Assembly: GCA_044353195.1 (NCBI GenBank)
Contig: JBILCJ010000167.1
Coordinates: 1 to 5,120, forward strand
DNA length: 5,120 nt
Reading direction: 5' to 3'
From: UBA4416 sp044353195
Lineage (GTDB): Bacteria > Bacteroidota > Bacteroidia > B-17B0 > Aurantibacillaceae
The position numbers were made by a program, and so were the translations under genes. The notes below the pieces were generated by a model. It searched no databases and was not told where the DNA came from. It saw nothing but the letters and a program-made list of their open reading frames with translations. This document shows positions 1-5,120 of the stretch, piece by piece (position 1 is the stretch's first letter; each line of letters begins with the position of its first letter).

Positions 1-12
1 AAACCATTAAAA

Positions 13-1164
13 ATGAATAAATTAATTGTTCTATCAATTGTATTAGCTGGCTTATATGCTTGTACAAATTCAAATTCAAAAAATAATTCAGGATTCGAGA
101 TAAAAGGTAGTTTATCAAATTCTAAATCCGAAACTATTTATTTAGAGAAGTTATCTCAAAAAGGACCAGCAGTTGTTGATAGCGCTATGATAAATGAAAA
201 AGGTGAATTTGAATTGAATAACTACAGTCCGAGTGTTGGTTTTTATCGATTGAGATTAACAAATTCTAATTTTGCTATGCTCGTTTTAGATTCGGCTCAG
301 AAATTAGTTATTAGCGGAGATGCAAGAGATTTAGGTAATACATTTAAAGCAGAAGGATCGCCTGATACAAAATTGTTTTTAGAATTTCAAGAATTAGCGA
401 AAAATCAAAAAGTAAGAACCGATTCATTAGAAACTGTTTTTAATAATGCTTTAGTTATTCAAAAATTAGATTCGTTAAGAGCAGATTCATTATCTAAAGT
501 TTTACAAAAACCATACGAACACATGGTTGCTGTTTATAGCGATGTTGTTGCTAAAAAAATTAAGGAAAACGCCAATTCTTTTGCTTCTATTATGGCTATT
601 CAACAAATTAAACCTGAATTATATTTAGATGTTTATCAGGCATTAGATAAAGGATTAACTGAAAAATATCCTAATAACGAGGATATTAAGGCGTTTCATG
701 GAATGGTTCAGCAAACCGAAATGATGGTTGTTCGAACACAAGCTATTAAAATAGGCGCTGAAGCTCCTGAGTTAATTTTACCTATGCCAAATGATAAAGA
801 ATTATCATTGTCCTCATTAAGAGGCAAAATTGTTTTAATTGATTTTTGGGCAAGTTGGTGTGGACCGTGCAGAAAAGAAATGCCTAACGTGAAGCGTTGT
901 TATGAAAAATATAAAAATAAAGGATTTGAAATACTTGGCGTTTCTTTAGATAAAGATAGAGCAGATTGGTTAGAGGCAATTAGTAAAGATGGTTTAACAT
1001 GGCCACAAGTGAGTGATTTGAAATTCTGGCAGAGTGAAGCAGTGCAAACCTATGCCGTTCAATCTATTCCTTATACTGTTTTAATTGACAAGGCTGGAAA
1101 GATTATTGCAACTGATTTGCGCGGTGCCGAATTAGATAAGAAATTAGCTGAAGTTTTAAAATAA
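13..1164 (+). CDS. TlpA-like thioredoxin-fold lipoprotein with N-terminal DUF4369-like domain
   Basis: This is a predicted envelope-anchored thiol-disulfide oxidoreductase of 383 residues. Residues 1-17 form a lipoprotein signal peptide: a short basic start, a hydrophobic stretch and the lipobox LYAC, with Cys17 as the lipidated residue. The residues after Cys17 (TNSNSKNN) lack the acidic run linked to surface export in Bacteroidota, so I infer a periplasm-facing lipoprotein. Residues ~28-120 look like DUF4369, a beta-rich domain common before thioredoxin domains in this phylum. Residues ~120-240 are a charged, helical linker. Residues ~247-383 are an AhpC/TSA-TlpA-type thioredoxin fold with WASWCGPC (active-site Cys283 and Cys286) and the likely cis-proline Pro353 in SIPYT. 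An extra cysteine, Cys296, lies ten residues after the CGPC motif. The first ATG is chosen because the signal peptide begins exactly there; only 12 A-rich bases precede it in the window. The gene ends 8 bases before the peptidase gene, suggesting co-transcription. The family resembles ResA/TlpA reductases, but the partner protein is unknown. Confidence 0.93.
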   Translation: MNKLIVLSIVLAGLYACTNSNSKNNSGFEIKGSLSNSKSETIYLEKLSQKGPAVVDSAMINEKGEFELNNYSPSVGFYRLRLTNSNFAMLVLDSAQKLVISGDARDLGNTFKAEGSPDTKLFLEFQELAKNQKVRTDSLETVFNNALVIQKLDSLRADSLSKVLQKPYEHMVAVYSDVVAKKIKENANSFASIMAIQQIKPELYLDVYQALDKGLTEKYPNNEDIKAFHGMVQQTEMMVVRTQAIKIGAEAPELILPMPNDKELSLSSLRGKIVLIDFWASWCGPCRKEMPNVKRCYEKYKNKGFEILGVSLDKDRADWLEAISKDGLTWPQVSDLKFWQSEAVQTYAVQSIPYTVLIDKAGKIIATDLRGAELDKKLAEVLK

Positions 1165-1172
1165 CCCACGAA

Positions 1173-4100
1173 ATGCAAAAATGTATGCTAAGATGTCTTA
1201 TCACATTTTTGTGTTTGAGTGTAAACATATTTTCTCAAGAAAATTACTTTCAGCAAGAAGTCAATTATAAAATTAATGTCACTTTAAATGACGTATCACA
1301 TTCTTTAAAAGCATTCGAGCAAGTTGAATATGTAAATAATTCAACAACTCCATTAACTTTCATTTATTTCCATCTTTGGCCTAATGCTTATAAAAATAAT
1401 CAAACGGCTTTAGCGAAGCAGTTATTGACCAATGGCGTAACAAAAATGTATTATGCTAAATCGGAAGATTTAGGATTTATAGATAGTTTAAATTTTAGAG
1501 TTGACGATAAGTTGGTAAAATGGGAATTTGATAAAGAACATATAGATATATGTAAACTGATTTTAAATCAGCCTTTAAATCCAAATGATACAATTATTAT
1601 TTCAACACCTTTTTACGTAAAGCTCCCATCTGCGAACATTTCACGCTTAGGACATATCAACCAAGCCTATGCCATTACGCAATGGTATCCAAAGCCTGCT
1701 GTTTTTGATAAACAAGGTTGGCATCAAATGCCTTATTTAAATCAAGGGGAATTTTTTAGTGAATTTGGGAAATTTGAAGTGGATATTACCCTTCCAAAAA
1801 ATTATGTATTGGCTGCAACAGGTGATAGACTTAATGAAGATGAGGAAGAAAATTGGCTAAATGAAAATGTTGAGAAAACAAAACAAATGATTGCCAATCA
1901 AAAATTTGAAACTGATTTAAATTTCCCTGCTTCAGATTTAGAATTAAAAACCATTTCGTTCAAACAATCACGTGTTCACGATTTTGCATGGTTTGCAGAT
2001 AAAAGATTTCATGTTTTAAAAGGAGAGATAAATTTACCTCAATCAAAACGAAAAGTAACCACTTGGGCTTATTTCACAAATAACGAATCTAAACTTTGGT
2101 CAAAATCTATTGAATACTTAAATGACGCCACTACATTTTATTCGGCTCTAAATGGTGATTATCCATACAATCATGTAACAGCAATTGACGGAACAATCAG
2201 CGCAGGAGGAGGAATGGAATACCCTAATATTACCATAATTGGGGAAAGTAATTCGGATTTAACGTTAGAAACAACCATTATGCACGAAGTAGGGCATAAT
2301 TGGTTTTATGGCATACTAGGTAGTAACGAACGAGAATTTCCTATGTTAGATGAAGGTTTAAATTCATTTTATGAAATGAGGTATCTTCAATCAAAGTACC
2401 CAAAAAATAAATTAACTAGCTTGATAGATCGTGATAGCACGTTTCGTTTTTTTGGTTTAAATACGTTTAAGCATAAAGCCGAATACGAATTTTTATATTT
2501 ATTAGCAGCAAGAAAAAACACTGATCAGCCAATTAGTAGTTCAGCTGATAAATTTACAGAGTTTAATTATGGTGCTATCGTTTATTCAAAAACAGCTTTA
2601 GCAATAGACTATTTAATGAATTACATGGGACAAGAAAAGTTTGACAAAGCGATGCGTTTTTATTTTGAACAGTGGAAGTTTAAACATCCTAGCCCTAACG
2701 ATTTATTTAATTGTTTAAAATACCATTCTAATTCAGATTTAAATTGGTTTACAAATGATCTATTATCAACGAATTATAAAATTGATTTTAAACTTGTAAG
2801 TTCCAAATTATTGCCTAATAAAAGTCATCACATCATTGTAAAAAACAATAATACGTTAGTAAGTCCTTTTTCAGTTTCAGGTTATAAGGATCATCAATTG
2901 ATTGGTACGATTTGGAGTGATGGATTTAAAGGCAAACACATTTTAGAATTTCCGCCAAGCGATATTGATTATTTCATGATTGATGCCAATCAAATTATTC
3001 CCGAAATTAATCGAAAAAATAATTTACTTAAAACGAAAGGTGTTTTTAAAAAAACTCATCCTTTTCAGTTTAATTTCATTGGAAAATTAGATGACCCAAA
3101 TTACCTTCAATTAAACTATGTGCCTGTTTTTGGATATAATCAATACAATAAGTTAATGCTTGGTTGTGCAATTTATAATTATAGTTTATTGCAAAAACCT
3201 ATAGAGTTTTCAATAGCACCGATGTTTGCGTTTGGTAGTAAAACACCAGTAGGATATGCTGATGTGACAAAGCATTTGACTCAGCATAATAAATTGTTTC
3301 AAGAGATTAACCTCATTGGAAAAATAAAAACATTTTCACATAATGTTGTTGAAACCAAAAATTTTAATGAAGTTCATCATACATCCATTTCGGCATTTAA
3401 TTTAAATTATTATAAAATCTCAGCTACTATTGAATTTGAATTAAAAAAACGGAATCCTCTAAGTAAACTAACTCAATTTGTTTCATATTCTACAAATCAT
3501 TTGTGGGTTGATGAATTATATGTTCCTCAAAATTCAATAGTTGCCTCGTTGGGCAAAAAAAATAATTACACAGTTATTAATAGATTTCAATATATTCTTC
3601 GCAATAAACAAATTATCAACCCCTATAATATTTCATTACAACTTGATCATAACGATAAATTTGCTAAAACAAGTGTTGAATTAAATTATTCTATTTCCAT
3701 TAAAAAAGGAAATAGTTTAGATTTCAGAATGTTTTTAGGCGCTTTTGTATATGGAAATACGCAATCAAAAATACCATATCAATTTAGAATGAACGGAATG
3801 ACTGGTAGTCAAGATTATTTATTTGATTACAATTATGTTGGAAGAAATGAAACAAATGGAATTGGATTTGCACAATTTACTGAAAATGATGGTGCTTTTA
3901 AAGTATGGACTCCTTTAGGGCAAACATCTAAGTGGCTTGTGGCATTGAATATTAAATCACCTAAAATAGCTCAACTTCCAATAAAATTATTTTTGGATTT
4001 AGGATCAAGTGAATTTAATGAAAGTTTAATGAACGAAAGAGTCCTGTATGCCGCGGGTATTAATGTGTCTATTTTCAAAAACTATTTTGAAATCTATGCA

Positions 4101-4235
4101 CCACTAGTTTATAGTAAGGATATTAAAAACGCCTTAAAAGCAAATAATAAAGATGGTTTTTTTGATACCATGAGATTTACATTAAATTTGCATAACATTA
4201 AACCAAAAAAAATAATTGAAACTAATTTTTTCTAA
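1173..4235 (+). CDS. Exported M1 family zinc metallopeptidase with C-terminal outer-membrane beta-barrel-like region
   Basis: The product has 1020 residues. Residues 1-21 are a Sec signal peptide, probably cut before Gln22 (NIFS/Q). Residues ~25-250 match the beta-rich N-terminal domain of M1 peptidases, including the phrase FHLWPNAY. The catalytic core carries GGGMEY at 345-350 (the GxMEN exopeptidase-motif position, with Tyr for Asn) and the zinc site HEVGH at 371-375, with Glu394 as third ligand after 18 intervening residues in MLDEGLNSF. Tyr471 in GAIVYSK is the likely transition-state tyrosine. Residues ~540-625 look like a beta-sandwich ending in IIPEINRKNN, typical of bacterial M1 proteins. 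From ~630 to 1020 the sequence turns into alternating amphipathic strands, read here as an outer-membrane beta-barrel; many simpler M1 enzymes stop near 600-650. The mature part has three cysteines (127, 514, 665). A second in-frame ATG lies at codon 5, but the first gives the more basic n-region. There is no Shine-Dalgarno sequence. The M1 peptidase call is firm; substrate and location of the catalytic domain (periplasm or surface) are unknown. Confidence 0.93.
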   Translation: MQKCMLRCLITFLCLSVNIFSQENYFQQEVNYKINVTLNDVSHSLKAFEQVEYVNNSTTPLTFIYFHLWPNAYKNNQTALAKQLLTNGVTKMYYAKSEDLGFIDSLNFRVDDKLVKWEFDKEHIDICKLILNQPLNPNDTIIISTPFYVKLPSANISRLGHINQAYAITQWYPKPAVFDKQGWHQMPYLNQGEFFSEFGKFEVDITLPKNYVLAATGDRLNEDEEENWLNENVEKTKQMIANQKFETDLNFPASDLELKTISFKQSRVHDFAWFADKRFHVLKGEINLPQSKRKVTTWAYFTNNESKLWSKSIEYLNDATTFYSALNGDYPYNHVTAIDGTISAGGGMEYPNITIIGESNSDLTLETTIMHEVGHNWFYGILGSNEREFPMLDEGLNSFYEMRYLQSKYPKNKLTSLIDRDSTFRFFGLNTFKHKAEYEFLYLLAARKNTDQPISSSADKFTEFNYGAIVYSKTALAIDYLMNYMGQEKFDKAMRFYFEQWKFKHPSPNDLFNCLKYHSNSDLNWFTNDLLSTNYKIDFKLVSSKLLPNKSHHIIVKNNNTLVSPFSVSGYKDHQLIGTIWSDGFKGKHILEFPPSDIDYFMIDANQIIPEINRKNNLLKTKGVFKKTHPFQFNFIGKLDDPNYLQLNYVPVFGYNQYNKLMLGCAIYNYSLLQKPIEFSIAPMFAFGSKTPVGYADVTKHLTQHNKLFQEINLIGKIKTFSHNVVETKNFNEVHHTSISAFNLNYYKISATIEFELKKRNPLSKLTQFVSYSTNHLWVDELYVPQNSIVASLGKKNNYTVINRFQYILRNKQIINPYNISLQLDHNDKFAKTSVELNYSISIKKGNSLDFRMFLGAFVYGNTQSKIPYQFRMNGMTGSQDYLFDYNYVGRNETNGIGFAQFTENDGAFKVWTPLGQTSKWLVALNIKSPKIAQLPIKLFLDLGSSEFNESLMNERVLYAAGINVSIFKNYFEIYAPLVYSKDIKNALKANNKDGFFDTMRFTLNLHNIKPKKIIETNFF
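3060..4232 (+). other. Predicted C-terminal beta-barrel region of the M1 peptidase (residues ~630-1020)
   Basis: After the peptidase and its beta-sandwich, this ~390-residue segment shows about 14-17 candidate transmembrane beta-strands of 8-12 residues, rich in aromatics at strand ends and separated by polar turns. Examples are YLQLNYVPVFGYN, IEFSIAPMFAFGS, SLDFRMFLGAFVYGN, WLVALNIKSP, IKLFLDLGSS, NYFEIYAPLVYS and MRFTLNLHNI. The chain ends in Phe, as many outer-membrane proteins do. A motif-like stretch near residues 871-893 (FRMNGMTG, then FDYNYVGRNE) sits before the last strands, where Omp85/TpsB-type barrels carry a conserved substrate-facing loop; that comparison is an inference. There is no type IX secretion C-terminal domain. 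The strands are read by eye, so their number and exact boundaries are uncertain. Confidence 0.72.
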
Positions 4236-4237
4236 TG
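4233..4237 (+). promoter_or_regulatory. TAATG stop-start overlap linking the peptidase and LpxH-like genes
   Basis: The TAA stop of the peptidase gene (4233-4235) shares its last A with the ATG of the next gene (4235-4237). No Shine-Dalgarno-like sequence is seen upstream; the preceding bases are A/T-rich, ending in a run of T. The arrangement allows re-initiation by the terminating ribosome, so translation of the phosphatase is probably coupled to that of the peptidase. The overlap is seen directly; coupling is inferred. Confidence 0.8.
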
Positions 4238-4987
4238 CAGCCAGAAAAAAAAATATACTTTGCATCTGATTTTCATTTGGGAGTTCCTACACAAGAACTC
4301 AGTTTGCAGCGTGAAAAAAAAATCATTCGATGGTTGGATTCTATCAAAGATTCAGCACAAGAAATCTATTTAGTTGGAGATATTTTTGATTTTTGGTGGG
4401 AGTATAAATACACAGTTCCAAAGGGGCAAACGCGTTTACTAGGAAAAATCGCTGAATTAACAGATTCTGGCATTCCTGTTATTTTTTTTACAGGTAATCA
4501 TGATTTGTGGATGAAGGATTATTTTGTATCGGAACTAGGTGTTACAATTTTTAAAGAGCCCATAAAACGTGTATATAATGGAAAATCATTTTTTATTGGT
4601 CATGGCGATGGACTAGGGCCTGGGGATGGTTGGTATAAGTTTTTAAAGAAATGTTTTACAAATCCATTTTTAATATGGTGTTTTAATAGATTACACCCTA
4701 ATTTTGGATTTTACATTGCACGTCGTTCAAGTAAAAGAAGCAGAGTCATTACAGGAGATTCGGATAAGCATTTTTTAGGTGCCGAAAACGAATGGTTATT
4801 TTCATTTTGTAAAGAAGAATTAAAAAAAGAGCATTTCAATTACTTTATTTTCGGACATCGCCATTTACCTTTAGATTTAGATATTGCAGAAAGCTCGAAA
4901 TACATAAATTTAGGTGACTGGATAAATTATTACACGTATGCCGAATTTGATGGGAAAACACTTGAATTAAAAACCTTTGAAGGTTGA
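4235..4987 (+). CDS. lpxH: UDP-2,3-diacylglucosamine diphosphatase, LpxH-like metallophosphoesterase
   Basis: This is a 250-residue calcineurin-like phosphoesterase, close in size to E. coli LpxH (240). LpxH hydrolyses UDP-2,3-diacylglucosamine to lipid X and UMP on the cytoplasmic side of the inner membrane, an early lipid A step. The full two-metal ligand set is visible: Asp12 and His14 in SDFHLG, Asp49 in GDIFDFW, Asn88 in GNHD, His123 in GHGDG, and His208 and His210 in FGHRH. Residues ~127-175, with GPGDGWYKFLKK and RLHPNFG, form the helical, basic insertion expected to contact the acyl chains and membrane. There is no signal peptide, which suits a cytoplasmic enzyme. Position 89 is His (GNHD), whereas E. 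coli LpxH has Arg in GNRD, so this is the divergent branch and its substrate is assigned by family rather than proven. The start overlaps the peptidase stop by one base. Two runs of nine A (4245-4253 and 4314-4322) each encode EKKI. Confidence 0.85.
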   Translation: MQPEKKIYFASDFHLGVPTQELSLQREKKIIRWLDSIKDSAQEIYLVGDIFDFWWEYKYTVPKGQTRLLGKIAELTDSGIPVIFFTGNHDLWMKDYFVSELGVTIFKEPIKRVYNGKSFFIGHGDGLGPGDGWYKFLKKCFTNPFLIWCFNRLHPNFGFYIARRSSKRSRVITGDSDKHFLGAENEWLFSFCKEELKKEHFNYFIFGHRHLPLDLDIAESSKYINLGDWINYYTYAEFDGKTLELKTFEG

Positions 4988-5016
4988 TTTTATAAGTCAA
5001 AATCCAAAAAAAACAA

Positions 5017-5024
5017 TATATTTG
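5017..5024 (+). promoter_or_regulatory. Putative Bacteroidota -7 promoter element (TAnnTTTG)
   Basis: TATATTTG matches the Bacteroidota sigma-ABfr -7 consensus TAnnTTTG at every defined base. It lies in the only intergenic gap longer than 12 bases, ten bases before the ATG of the next gene. No TTG is found at the usual -33 distance (about 17-23 bases upstream); the nearest, at 4984-4986, is too far away. Transcription from here would start only about 5-7 bases before the ATG, giving a near-leaderless message. A chance match in such AT-rich DNA is possible. Confidence 0.5.
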
Positions 5025-5034
5025 TTACCCACTT

Positions 5035-5120
5035 ATGCAACAAAAGAAGTTTGTTACAAATATTGCTTTTTTAATTATTCTTAATTTATTAATTAAGCCT
5101 TTTTGGCCTTTGGGAATTGA
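5035..5120 (+). CDS. Partial CDS: N-terminus of a probable polysaccharide/oligosaccharide flippase-like membrane protein
   Basis: An open frame starts at ATG 5035 and continues through 28 full codons to the window edge. It starts with MQQKKFVTN, a basic n-region, followed by the hydrophobic segment IAFLIILNLLI (residues 10-20) and KPFWPLGI; the next codon starts with GA, so it is Asp or Glu. A basic start, one membrane helix and a KPFW..GID-type sequence resemble the beginning of Bacteroidota MATE/Wzx-like polysaccharide flippases as I remember them. That identification rests on 28 residues only. A signal-anchored or other polytopic membrane protein cannot be excluded. It starts 47 bases after the phosphatase stop, with the TATATTTG element in between. 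No Shine-Dalgarno sequence is seen. A flippase next to a lipid A gene would fit an envelope-glycan neighbourhood. Confidence 0.6.
   Translation, partial: MQQKKFVTNIAFLIILNLLIKPFWPLGI

Noticed and set aside
1..12. Tail of an upstream gene
   Set aside because: Stops exist in two forward frames (8-10 and 18-20), but twelve bases are too few to say whether any upstream frame is coding.
1173..1235. Possible lipoprotein signal in the M1 peptidase because of cysteines at residues 4, 8 and 14
   Set aside because: None is preceded by a small residue in a lipobox context (Cys14 follows Leu), and a good signal peptidase I site lies before Gln22.
4381..4388. Second TAnnTTTG match (TATTTTTG) inside the lpxH-like gene
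   Set aside because: It encodes the conserved GDIFDFW metal-binding segment, so the sequence is explained by the protein, and no gene start lies close downstream.
4986..5004. Inverted repeat GATTTT / AAAATC with a 7-base loop directly after the phosphatase stop, a possible terminator
   Set aside because: The stem is only six pairs with one G-C, and it is followed by a run of A rather than T. On the minus strand the T run would come before the hairpin, so neither orientation fits an intrinsic terminator.
5097..5112. Small GCC/GGC palindrome around five T
   Set aside because: Only three G-C pairs hold it together, and it lies within the coding start of the last gene, encoding KPFWP.

Overview
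The window is AT-rich (roughly 70% A+T by eye). It carries four same-strand genes packed almost end to end, with no Shine-Dalgarno sequences. Protein features place it in the Bacteroidota, most likely Flavobacteriia: a DUF4369/TlpA-type lipoprotein, an M1 peptidase with a long outer-membrane-type C-terminus, a GNHD-type LpxH-like phosphatase, and a perfect TAnnTTTG promoter element. This is a judgement from sequence character; no database was searched.

Layout, left to right: (1) 13-1164, a lipoprotein with an N-terminal DUF4369-like domain and a C-terminal thioredoxin domain (CGPC); (2) 1173-4235, a 1020-residue exported M1 metallopeptidase whose last ~390 residues look like an outer-membrane beta-barrel; (3) 4235-4987, a calcineurin-type phosphoesterase of the UDP-2,3-diacylglucosamine diphosphatase (LpxH) family, sharing one base with the peptidase gene (TAATG); (4) 5035-5120, the first 28 codons of a membrane protein that resembles the start of a polysaccharide flippase and runs off the right edge. 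The only gap longer than 12 bases is 4988-5034. It contains a Bacteroidota -7 promoter element very close to the next start codon. I see no RNA genes, mobile elements, CRISPR arrays or convincing terminators.

All four products fit cell-envelope biology: periplasmic thiol chemistry, envelope proteolysis, lipid A synthesis and probably glycan export. Genes 1-3 look like one transcription unit, and gene 4 may have its own promoter. The most notable item is gene 2, which joins a complete M1 zinc-peptidase (HEVGH-X18-E) to a predicted beta-barrel. That architecture is reminiscent of patatin-barrel (type Vd) proteins, with a peptidase in place of the lipase.
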